Source: Mycoemilia scoparia (Eukaryota > Kickxellomycota > Kickxellomycetes > Kickxellales > Kickxellaceae). From it: a DNA stretch of 64,000 nucleotides. Under the pieces are notes generated by a model. It was given only the letters and a program-made list of their open reading frames with translations, searched no databases and had not been told where the DNA came from. The stretch covers positions 1-64,000 of the forward strand of contig JANBPU010000057.1 in NCBI GenBank assembly GCA_027575805.1, given 5' to 3'. Positions 20,856 through 31,400 of the stretch are shown one piece after another (positions within the stretch are counted from its first letter, which is position 1; each line of letters opens with the position of its first letter). Position numbers and translations under genes: made by a program.

Positions 20856-22382
20856 GCCTGTCTTATAAAATGTTTTTTAATCCACGCAGTGATTTTTCAA
20901 ATGGCAGAAGGACACATGTGTGACGCTTCATAATCCTGATTGCAATGATTATGCATTACCCACAGACAAGGTGATAACATAATATTTTTGGCACTACCTA
21001 ATCATAGCCGTGTTTTCTGAAGTGGTCTGAAAGGACGCGAACCTTGGTCGATCCTGTCACAAACAGATAGTTTGCTGTCTTCTAGCACCCCAACGTGATG
21101 AGTTGGCTACGACGTGTTGTGGCTAAGAATAGCTTAAAAGCTCAACAATGAAGCCGTGAAGAGTGTCAAGACCAGCGCAGCATTTGTGCCATCTAATAAT
21201 AGAACATTGAGCGGTAGTAGATGATGGTTCAGCTTTCAGGATAGCTGCCACAAATCTCAAGGTAAATCAAGGCTGTCGCAGTATGTGGATGGTTTGGCTA
21301 ATAAAGGAGCAGGCCTTATCACTGAGAGGTCATATCACACGATGCACAATTCGCAAAGATGGCAGCTCTGCCAGGCGCTTTTGCAGAGCGCCATTCAAAA
21401 TGGCCCTGCATTCGCAACATACGCCTAACACAAAGGCTGTTGCTAAGAAGGCTTAAAAAGGAAAGAGACGAGAGAGAGACTGGTTAACCGCTCAGTTTGG
21501 AGAAGCACAGTGATGCCACCTAGTGCAGCGGCGGTGTTACAAAGGCCTCTCTTTCTCTGAATCCACAAAGAAATGCGTCGCTGGGCTTAAGAGAGCTATT
21601 CTAAAAATAAGCTATAGCAGCTATTTTTGTCAGTATGGCTATGCCAGAGAAAAGGATGTGGTGGAGGTGTGCTTTGGGTACAGAGTTACATGCGGCATCA
21701 GGACAAGAAAGGAAGGAGATGAGGTGCAGAGTAACATGCTCACCATAGCTTCATTTAAAGAACTGGACATTGAAGCTCGTGATCCTGCCAGAGCAGCCAG
21801 GCCAGCATCCCAAGGTTATATCAGCATTGCGATCCCTGTCCTTGGTTGAACACTCTCTTGACAATAGCCTGCTTTTCTCCCTACTATTTTCTAGCACCTT
21901 TTGCCACAGGCCTCGCCCACACTCGTTTTTGCACCTTGTTTGTGAATCCTGCACATTTTAGTTTGTAACAAACACTGTTCCCACATTTCTTTACCGCCCA
22001 GCCCCTCCACCATCTATAACACTACAGCCGCCAGTACTACTGCCATTTCCGACTACTGATCAGCATCTGTCATTTCTTTATATTTCCTCCACCTTTTTCG
22101 TATATATACTTATATTTTAGGGTAGTGGTAATACATACCACCTTGACTTAATGGAAGCTTGGCACTTATAATAGCCGCTATCACCACCAAAACCAATATC
22201 TCTCCAAGAAAGCTTCACAAAGGCACGACCGCAAGTCTTTTATGCCCTTTTTCAAGCACACAGCCCCAATACGCCCAACACTTATACTGCCCGCTATAGC
22301 GTCATAAACCAGGTCTAATATCAAATAATAATACATATACACACACACGTACATTCGAACCCAAAAAGGCTTTGGCACTCAA
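20856..22382. other. 1.5 kb gap upstream of the 1878-residue gene
   Basis: No gene is supported. A small hairpin (GGCGCT-TTTGCAG-AGCGCC, about 21375-21393) and pyrimidine-rich DNA near the 3' end (21880-22200), compatible with a promoter and 5' leader, are all I can see. Confidence 0.5.
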
Positions 22383-25300
22383 ATGACCACGGAGGCGAGA
22401 GGTTTTGGTAGCAAAATTGAGTACCCCGCATACCTTAGCTACACGTCTGTTTCAAAGCCCAAGAGCGATCGCAGCACAAAGTGCTCAAGCAACGATACGG
22501 CTGGCACGCGGCTTTCGGTCACACCTTCGAGTCGCGACAGCTTCCAGCTACTGACTGCCAACATCAACAACATAGCGGACAGCTTCGATAATGCCACCAC
22601 GCCCATCTCTGCCAACCCTATCAAAAGTGACCAGATGACGCCGCACCAGGCCACTGAGCCCAGCTCGCTATACACAAACAATTCCGACAGAAGCGTGAGT
22701 GTCAATGAAGATAGGCCCCCCGTCTTTCCTAGCGGTGGGGACAACCCAAGCAAGTATCAAAGCCCAAAAGCTGAGCACGCTGAGAGTGTTCCTCCTAGAA
22801 GATCTTCACGCTTAAGGCCCCTCAGCATGACCAGCTTTACCAGCCTGCACATTGATGAAGGCCTGGTAAATGACTGGGGAGATGTTCTTGATAGTATTCC
22901 GCGAATTTCGCAGATGACAGAGTCACCAACCCAGCCATCCGCCGAGATGTTTGAGGCAGCGGGAAGCGTCAGTGAAAATAAGTATGAGTCTAGTGGTAAT
23001 AAAAACAATAGCAGCGACTATTACAATAGTAGCCAGGTCACCGGCGATTCACATGTCGCTCTCAGCTCGCACAGCTCCTCTCCCCCTAAAGGCTCTCTCG
23101 TTGAAAATGAGCAACATTTATTATCCGCACCAGACGAGGAGAATGGCGATAGAAGCTTGCCTGGCACTACTCCTGGGGATCCTCAGTCAGATTTCAATAG
23201 TATTGCTACAGAAAAGTCAAATTCGGATAAAATCATTGCTCGCAGCGTTGAGGAGGGGTATATGCGTGAACCTGTGCTTCTGTCTCGGCCCTGGACTGGA
23301 TCCGTAAACGATGAATATACGGCCCCACAGCAAAATAAGAACACTGGAAGCGAAAAGTCCAGAAATAGCCATGTAGCCACAGATGCAAGCAAACAGAATA
23401 CAGCTGCTGCAGCGCAGCCGCCACACTCTAATATTCCAACATTGTCTATTGATACGAAGCTCAAGAGCAAAAGGCCCGGATTTTCCAATCAAGATGAAGA
23501 CTCGAATAAGCCAGAGTTGATCGACGTCCTTAATACTATTTATACATTGCATTCAGCCACCTCACCAGTGACAGGTGGGAACAGCAGCTTCGGGAGAATG
23601 CTGTCTTCTGCCATATCTTCTGTGGCAAACTCCTCGGAAGCTCCAACTAGCCCAATAACCAATGCGCGTATGAAGCTATGGAATATGTTGACCGGATACA
23701 ATAAGCAAAAGGACGATGCATTAAAGTCTTTAAAACCAACCCCTCGTATCAATGGTGAGAAATCTCCTAAACTTTCATCTGATATATCTGGAAGAGCCGA
23801 TGGAAGCAGCACTGGGATCTCAATCCCAAAGTCAGAAAGCAATACAATATCCTCTGCTCTGCTTATACGGCGTCTGACAGTTTCAGTCGGTAGACCAATA
23901 TCGTCAGAGTCCATCTCCAGGTCGAAGAAATTACACCGATCACCATCATTATCTGACATTCCGTACATAAAACCACCCATGCCGGTTTCCTCAAAAACAC
24001 CTGGACAAATCGTTGCATCACAAACATCATTGAATAAAGAGTTGTTATCCAAGGGGGAGACTTTAGCAGATAGATGCAGTGCTCAGGCAAGCTCCAGATC
24101 ATCAAAGCATAAGAGGTGGATTAGTGCGGATCTCTACCGGATTGACTTTTCCAAGCCAGGCAGTGCTGTCGCTTCTCCAAAGGAGCCAAGAAAGTCGGTC
24201 TTGCGACTGAGTGTTAACAGTGTGCCATGGTCTCAAGAAAGTCACCAGTCATTATCATCCATGAAGGCCGTGAAGAGCTCGGTAACTTCAATGTCTCCGA
24301 AAGCCACCAGGGCCACCCATGGCTCTTCCCAATATACCTCACAAGCTGGCCGAGTTTCCCTGGTCAGCCAGGCTACAACATCAAACCCCGCAAGTCAAGA
24401 AGATAAGCAGAAGCATCTAAACAAGGCCTATGAACGGCTTTTTAGCCCAAACAATGACGATGCAAAGCTCCCCACTTCTTCATTATCCATAACGTCACTA
24501 GAGAGTCCAAAGAAGGTTAGCTTTGGCCCAATGGTATTTTCGCCATTTGAGACCAAGGAGTCGGACGAGGGCAGCCCTGCCGAAAAGCAGCGAGAAGAAA
24601 GTCGCCTACTGACCACATATTCATTGGATGTCCGGGATAGCCCTGTATCCAGTAACCCAGATGAAAACACCAAAGATAGTAGGGCTCAAGACCGTGCTTA
24701 TGCAAAATCATTTGAAAGTCACAAAAGTGGTGCTGTTCTTGAAGATATCATCGAGGAAGACCCACGAAAAACTTGGGACGAGACCAGCGATGAAGACAGT
24801 GTATCTTCTGGAAGCGCCGAGGAGAGCAATTATATTCCAGGGGCTGAAAATTCCTTACTGACCACCAATACAGAAAAGCCACTATCACCAAAGCAAAGAA
24901 AGAAGGCCAAAACCAGATCCGAAATGTTTTTTGGGAGCGATGATGAAAGCGAAGAGCACGATGATTATGATGATGGCTTTGATGATCTCCCTTATATTGG
25001 CGTGAAAAAATCAACGCGCAGAAAATCCGGCGATGACAAATATGCTGGCTATGAGTCCGACGACTCTTATACATCACCAAATGTAAATGCTGCAGAGGCC
25101 AATACCGCCATCTTTGACTATATTCGGAAACGTACAGAGTCTGTAAGAGCAAAACTAGAAGCAGAGCGCTGGTTAGCTAAGCAAAAGAGCAGTGGCGGTG
25201 GCAACAAAAAATCCATTCTGTTGTCAGGCGCTCACATCCCCACAGACATGGTTGACTCTTTATGTGCATCGTTCTCCTTCGACACAAGCGAGCTAAAGCT

Positions 25301-28019
25301 AACCAGGTTCGACATGACCACTCCAGATGTTTTGAAAACCAAGTCCCCAAACAATATTGTGGGAATGTTAGATGAGTATGGCGATATATACGATCCACCT
25401 AGTAGTATTTACGAATCCGAATGTGCTGCTCCATGTAGCCCTTTACTAATCCCTAGCCGTACTTTGGCAACTTTAAATAGGTTTGCTAGTCGCTCTCGCG
25501 AGAATGTGAGCTCTGCTAACCAGTCTGTTGAGTCCTTTGGTTCCCAGCTAGGCAAGTCATTCCGCGGATTATTCCATCGTGTGGAAAGCAAGCTGGGTCC
25601 AAAAAGCAGTCACACGGATTCTGGTGCGAAGTCAAAAATGCAGAAATCCAGTCCATTTAACGTTCTATCTCAGTCTCAAAAGGGACCCAACCCCCAGTCG
25701 CTGCCACCACCACAGCCACAGCCACAGAGTTCTCGGGTTCACTCAATTGCTAGCAATACTAATGATGGTGAAAGCATTCTAAGTCTTACAAATATCGAGT
25801 CTGCCATCGGCTCTTTTGACATATCTAGCGACCTGGAGTCCTCGATGGCCAGAGCTGGCCGATCCTCCTTCAGAAGCAATAGCTGCAGCAACCCACACAC
25901 TAACCATGGGGCTACATTATCTAACCCATCGATATCCATACGTGGCCAAAAATACCATGCATCGCTTGATGAGGGGCATAGAGATTACGTTCCCAATGAT
26001 GTTCGATCGGAGACTGGCAGCTTTATAAAATTGGGACCATCTAAACTACGCCCCAGCACTGCGGGAAGGATATCAGAAGCAAGATCCTGGGTGCGGTTTG
26101 TCAAGAAAGTCGATAGCGAGCCACCAAATGCAGAGGGTGGAATGAGCTATCGTGGGTCCCTTGATAAAGCTCGGAAGTTCATTAAACCACTAGTGCCATC
26201 AGGGCTGGCATCGGTATCCTTTGCTGACAGAAATTCTATGGGCGGTAACAATACACAACGTGCCAAAACAGTTTTATTATCGACTACTTCTAGAGCAAGT
26301 GCTAGTAATGAGGGCAGGCCGACTACCAATGCCTCAACAATAAAGAACTGGAAGCCAAAGAGATTATTTGCTACAATTGCTAACAGAGCCAAGCGGGCAG
26401 GATCAACGTTAGATGTTGTTATTCAGGAGGATGCCCCAGAGCTCCAGAAGAAATCTTCAATGCAGATACTTAGGGTTAGAAAAGAGCCATCACCAAATGA
26501 CATTGAAGATGCCAACCTTTTTAATTCCTCCAATCCCAGCCTGGCTTCTGATGATAAATCGGTGTCCAAGGTTCTTTATTCAGCACCATTACAGACATCT
26601 TATGCAACAGTTTCAGCCGGTAGTGTAGTAACAAGCGGAATCAGAACGCCCCCTCCAACTGCTGATAATATAACCAAGAGCATTATGTCACATCGCAATA
26701 TTTTACCATTATTTACACCATTACCAGAGCCATCAGCACAACATTCTGGTCCAGGCAGTGGTGAAGTCACGCCCGTCATTACTGCTTCTAGACTAGATAC
26801 CCCGCTAGGCACGCCGCAAGGCCAGCTACGTAGACGCAATGCAGTACATGGAAAGCAGTCTCGTGGCGGTATTCGACGTCGCGGAACACGCGAGAACAGC
26901 GAAGGATCCTGTAGTCTTCATAGAAGCCAGAGTGGACGCGGGGCCAACCTGGATCAGGCCCAAGGGCAAATTCTCCAGAGGCCATACACTACTTATGATG
27001 GTATGATTAGTCATTCCAACGCCACATCCTTACCCAGTCCGAATGCTACTGCTGAACCGCCCTTATCAGTAGGTGTTTCAATAGGAGGTAGCTCTGGACC
27101 TTTGCTTACACCTGAGCCGGTTCTATCTCCAAACAACTACACCCAGTCCTTGGATATGTTGTACCCCTCTAGCTATACAGGTCCCCTACCACAAACAAGT
27201 CCCACAGTAAAATCCCAGTCTATGAGATCCAGTTTAAAAGCTGGAGCACCTGCTTCGAACATGATGTCAGGCAATACTATCAACAACACTTTAGTTCCCC
27301 AGATAGCAACAGAAATCTCCAACATCGACACCAGCAGGACCTCTAGTATAATAATTGGTTCAGAGCAAAATGCCACTTCGTCCCCAGTCCTTTCCATAGC
27401 GAATAATGCGTATATACCGTCAGTCTCGTCTGCCCGATCGTCTTCCATAGTTTCCAGAAAGAAATATGATGATGGAAACCAAGATATCTCGACAACGACA
27501 GACATCATTCTTGACAAGTTTAGTCTATCACCGAAGCCATCTGTATCCTTTACAGCCGTTAATGGCCCCGAACAGCTAAGGGAAAGAGTTGTCAGCAGTG
27601 GCGAAAGTATAGATGTGGCAGCAATTGCAGTTTCATCTGCCTCTATAAACAACCATGAGCAGTCACTGCAAACATCCAACAAGTCAGAGACAATGCCTTC
27701 CGCATCCAAGATCCAAAGCAGCGACTATGATTATGTCCAAACTTCAAAAGTAGCTACTGCTACTGATGTTCCAAGTTGTTCAAAAAAATCGAACCCAACA
27801 TACAAGGATTCCAGTAACATGAGTATTCATGATGAAGGAAAAGATCAAACTAGCGAGAAAGAGCTGCCACAAAAAGGATCCAGAGAAGCAGAATCGGCAG
27901 CAGTAGTAACAAAAGAAACGAGTGATGTTGTAGGTATTAGTAGCAGTTCCTATGATGACGAATACAGCTTCTCTCTTAACCCTGACTCTGTTGTATTTTG
28001 GTACGAGTTTGACAACTAA
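22383..28019 (+). CDS. Large disordered Ser-rich protein with a PP1-docking-like motif
   Basis: A single 5.6 kb exon codes for 1878 residues. Composition is extremely Ser, Asn, Thr and Pro rich with many SP/TP sites, so most of the chain should be disordered and phosphorylated. Islands that look constrained: RRSSRLRPLSMTSFTSLHIDEG (near 140, only partly quoted), KRWISADLYRIDF (near 580), KKVSFGPMVF (near 710; a consensus RVxF docking site for protein phosphatase 1), an acidic DDESEEHDDYDDGFDD run (near 860), and a helical segment IFDYIRKRTESVRAKLEAER (near 910) followed by an ordered-looking stretch to about 1000. No enzymatic domain is seen. A scaffold or regulator of cell polarity or wall signalling is conceivable but is a guess. 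The 3' end faces the CSC1 gene. Confidence 0.8.
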   Translation: MTTEARGFGSKIEYPAYLSYTSVSKPKSDRSTKCSSNDTAGTRLSVTPSSRDSFQLLTANINNIADSFDNATTPISANPIKSDQMTPHQATEPSSLYTNNSDRSVSVNEDRPPVFPSGGDNPSKYQSPKAEHAESVPPRRSSRLRPLSMTSFTSLHIDEGLVNDWGDVLDSIPRISQMTESPTQPSAEMFEAAGSVSENKYESSGNKNNSSDYYNSSQVTGDSHVALSSHSSSPPKGSLVENEQHLLSAPDEENGDRSLPGTTPGDPQSDFNSIATEKSNSDKIIARSVEEGYMREPVLLSRPWTGSVNDEYTAPQQNKNTGSEKSRNSHVATDASKQNTAAAAQPPHSNIPTLSIDTKLKSKRPGFSNQDEDSNKPELIDVLNTIYTLHSATSPVTGGNSSFGRMLSSAISSVANSSEAPTSPITNARMKLWNMLTGYNKQKDDALKSLKPTPRINGEKSPKLSSDISGRADGSSTGISIPKSESNTISSALLIRRLTVSVGRPISSESISRSKKLHRSPSLSDIPYIKPPMPVSSKTPGQIVASQTSLNKELLSKGETLADRCSAQASSRSSKHKRWISADLYRIDFSKPGSAVASPKEPRKSVLRLSVNSVPWSQESHQSLSSMKAVKSSVTSMSPKATRATHGSSQYTSQAGRVSLVSQATTSNPASQEDKQKHLNKAYERLFSPNNDDAKLPTSSLSITSLESPKKVSFGPMVFSPFETKESDEGSPAEKQREESRLLTTYSLDVRDSPVSSNPDENTKDSRAQDRAYAKSFESHKSGAVLEDIIEEDPRKTWDETSDEDSVSSGSAEESNYIPGAENSLLTTNTEKPLSPKQRKKAKTRSEMFFGSDDESEEHDDYDDGFDDLPYIGVKKSTRRKSGDDKYAGYESDDSYTSPNVNAAEANTAIFDYIRKRTESVRAKLEAERWLAKQKSSGGGNKKSILLSGAHIPTDMVDSLCASFSFDTSELKLTRFDMTTPDVLKTKSPNNIVGMLDEYGDIYDPPSSIYESECAAPCSPLLIPSRTLATLNRFASRSRENVSSANQSVESFGSQLGKSFRGLFHRVESKLGPKSSHTDSGAKSKMQKSSPFNVLSQSQKGPNPQSLPPPQPQPQSSRVHSIASNTNDGESILSLTNIESAIGSFDISSDLESSMARAGRSSFRSNSCSNPHTNHGATLSNPSISIRGQKYHASLDEGHRDYVPNDVRSETGSFIKLGPSKLRPSTAGRISEARSWVRFVKKVDSEPPNAEGGMSYRGSLDKARKFIKPLVPSGLASVSFADRNSMGGNNTQRAKTVLLSTTSRASASNEGRPTTNASTIKNWKPKRLFATIANRAKRAGSTLDVVIQEDAPELQKKSSMQILRVRKEPSPNDIEDANLFNSSNPSLASDDKSVSKVLYSAPLQTSYATVSAGSVVTSGIRTPPPTADNITKSIMSHRNILPLFTPLPEPSAQHSGPGSGEVTPVITASRLDTPLGTPQGQLRRRNAVHGKQSRGGIRRRGTRENSEGSCSLHRSQSGRGANLDQAQGQILQRPYTTYDGMISHSNATSLPSPNATAEPPLSVGVSIGGSSGPLLTPEPVLSPNNYTQSLDMLYPSSYTGPLPQTSPTVKSQSMRSSLKAGAPASNMMSGNTINNTLVPQIATEISNIDTSRTSSIIIGSEQNATSSPVLSIANNAYIPSVSSARSSSIVSRKKYDDGNQDISTTTDIILDKFSLSPKPSVSFTAVNGPEQLRERVVSSGESIDVAAIAVSSASINNHEQSLQTSNKSETMPSASKIQSSDYDYVQTSKVATATDVPSCSKKSNPTYKDSSNMSIHDEGKDQTSEKELPQKGSREAESAAVVTKETSDVVGISSSSYDDEYSFSLNPDSVVFWYEFDN

Positions 28020-28407
28020 GCATCATCTATATCTCTCAACCGTTTACCCCATCTACTACACAAACAACCAATGTTCATAATATATTGATAACCCCAGCTT
28101 AATTTTTAATACATCATATTGCACATTCAACCTTATAAAGTGTTGTAGATGTTGTGTGTGATCCCATTCATGTAATTCATCTTTTATTAGCAATCTTGTG
28201 CGTGTCATTACTTTTTGTCTTATTAAATGCCTAGTCTAGTGACTCCATGCTGTATTCTCTTTTGATGTACCTTTCATGTGCGTAAATTAATGAAACATTA
28301 ATGTTATATTATTATTAATATCAGTGTAAACATAAATTATTGTGGGTACGAAAGGACTTTGTGCAAGTGTCTATCTAAAATTAATCTGTGCATCTAATAA
28401 TGCGTGA
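28020..28407. other. Tail-to-tail gap
   Basis: 388 bases of AT-rich 3' flank shared by two convergent genes, with nothing else visible. Confidence 0.6.
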
Positions 28408-31400
28408 CTATTTCTTATCGGTCCTGGATAAAAGGCTACTTGTCGGACCAGGAGTAGCAGACGGTGTCTGATCTTCAAGTACAATCTTTGAATAGCTGTC
28501 GCTGCTCTTCTGACTCTTTTTTCTGTCACTACTAATAGACAACCTCTTTATTGCAGACTTAGTGGCACGATGACTGGTGGACAGCGTGTCGCTGATTCTT
28601 GATGCTATCTCCTCTTTTGACAGCCTGCTCTTTGGCTCCTTATATTGGTTAGGAGGCAGCCAAAGACGTGGTAGTGTGCCAATGAGTGCGGGGCTAATAT
28701 ATTGTAGCCCTGTTGTGTCCAAGATGCCCTTCATGAATGTCATCGGGCGCTGACCAAAGTTAGTTCTAGTCGTACCCATCTGGAAGCCGCTTGGAAGCTC
28801 ATCTGACCTGGCCTGGAATGTTCGGGTGTTGGCGTCCATGGGGAGATCTGACATTATTTCTCTTTGTAGCTGCTTCTGTCGTTGGTAGAGCGCGTGTGCA
28901 TTGTAATAGCGATTCGAATTCTGTGGCTCCTTAAGCTGTGCGCCCGCCAAGCCATACTCATCATCCGATTCGCTTGTATCTGTAAAGCCCTCTTCATCCT
29001 CACCAGTTATCAACTGCGAGTCTCTGGAATTCGTTTGGACAATTGCCGATTTCGCTGTTTTGCGTTTTCTAAGACCATATGTACTTTGGGTTTCCAGAGG
29101 GGTCTTGCTACCAGATGAATGGCGTTGATGAACCAACGAGAGGTATGGCCCGTTGTTGGAGTCAGATATGCTTTCGCTCTGAGGTGTCGGAGTACGCGGT
29201 ATGTATGTTTCTTTCTCAGAGAATATGACACCAGACTGCTTTGTGTTTGATGGAATTGGGGAAATTACAGAAGTATTGTTGGGCCTAGTAGCAGTATATC
29301 TGTTTGAAGGGCTTTTACCAACACTGTTACTCTTAGGAAAAGGCGAAGAGACAGAAATACATTCGTTGCGTTGGGGGGCTTCATCCAAGTCTTTATCAAT
29401 GCAACATGCCATATCCTCGCCATCCGCTGTGTTGCAACGTTTCATGGAGAACGCAAATGAAGGTACTTCATATATGGCAATTAGTTCCTTTAAAGTCCTC
29501 TTTATGAACGGGGAGAGATTGCTCCAGGAAAGAGCGCTTGCTAGTTTTTTAGAGTATACAATGGGTGATCGGGCCCATTTTATTGGAAGCTTGACGAATG
29601 GGCCAAACTGCTGCCACATTGTAGGTCGCTTTTCGCCTTTGATGGCATGTCTAGCCTGGTTTGCCTCTGCCTCTTCGTCATATGCTTGATCATACCACTC
29701 AGAGGGGACCGGCTCTTGGGGAAATGCATAGAGCTCCATGTACGGCAGAAGTCCAGCCGCAGGGTCCCCGTGTAGATAGAATAGTACCTTGGATAAAATC
29801 CCTGCTATTGCACGAAATAGATTCTTGTCAGTTTTGTGGTTAAGTTCTCGTGACTTGGAAATCTCCACACCAATAGGAGTATCTTTGTGACTCGACGGCG
29901 TCTTGGGTTCTTTATCTTTGTTGAAATCTCTTTCAGCACTCTCTTCAATCTCCTTTTGGAGCTCAGTCACTTGCTTGGAAGCCGGTGGCCTTTTGGGTAT
30001 AATGGGTGTACTGGGGGGTTTGCTTAGACGAGATCGAGACCGTCTGTGTCGATACTGCCGCCTTGGTCTAGATTTTATTGAAGCTGCGCCAAATGAGGAA
30101 TTGGCTACCGACACCGTTCTTTTAGCAGTCACGGGCCGGTAAATGGCGGGGCGCGTAGGAGAATTAAAAGAGTTCGTGTGGGGCTGCCCACTATGAGCAG
30201 CAGTGCCAACTGACATTGTAGTTGATTTTGATATGGCAACATTTTTGATAGGATATGTTTGTGCATATGACATCGATCTCCCATGCGAATGCTGCGCTTT
30301 ATTTAAATTGTTGCTTATAGCAGATGAACGACCGTATGTATCTTGGGCAGTTTCCGCACCCGGCCCAGTAGTATAGACAAATGAGTTTGCCAAGCTGGCC
30401 AGAGTGTTGTAACGGCTGATCCGGCTTGCATAGCCCGACCCGGCAGAAGGAATGCTGGAACATACATCTTTGACGATTTTCCTCCGGTGGTACTCTACCT
30501 CACGGGTTAACTGCACAGGAACAGTGTACATGAGATTCCTAAGTTTAGGAACACGATATATCAGGTATATCAATGTAAAAAGTACAGGGAATATGAGTGG
30601 CGCGGTGTAGTATTTGCTGGTGGAAACGGCGAAGAATCCCAGCATGACGAGCTGGAAGAAAATAACGCCGATGACCAGCCATACCAATACAGTACGCCAG
30701 TGGAGACCGGCTGATTCATACCGGTTGTACCAGCTGTATAGGATAAGATATTTTTGGATAAAGAGACCAACCATGAAGTATATGATGCCCATCAAAAGAA
30801 TAATCGGTGACAAACACGAGTATGTTATACAAATCCAAAAGAACAGCATTGGCCATGGGTACAGCGCGCCCCAGTCAAGATAAATCGGCCGCATGAGCTC
30901 CGAAAAATCTCTCGGGGATCGTGCAAGCCACCTGAACCATATCCACCGGCAGACACCCTTGAGCTGCAGGAGCTTGAGGACCTGGTAGCCGGCACCATAG
31001 AGCATAGTATACACTGTAAACCATGTGGCGACATTTGGCAAAGCGGAAACCAGCCTTTCGCCGACTTCGCCAGGAGACTCGAAGAGATTTGCTACCGATG
31101 AGAATATGGTTCCAGACATACTGAAAATCAGTATTATGTTGACCACAAGGAATATAAAGTTGCGGTGCAGGACGTGTCGGTCAACATCAACAAGGGTACG
31201 AGCACCAGCAAAGATGACAAACCCGCGCTGAATCTTGGGTAGGATGGTCAGAAATATGGTCAGGATTAAACTGGGCAATGTGTAGCTGAGCAAACTTCGA
31301 ATAAACCTGTTGTGGTTGGTGAATTCGAGAAGGTTTGGGAAGTAATGGCCCAGGAATTTTAAACTTATCAGCGTTGAAAGAAAGACCACGGGAACCATCC

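Noticed and set aside
21523..21849. Open frame of 108 codons on the + strand
   Set aside because: It begins at GTG with no ATG near the start, has no recognisable features and no splice context.
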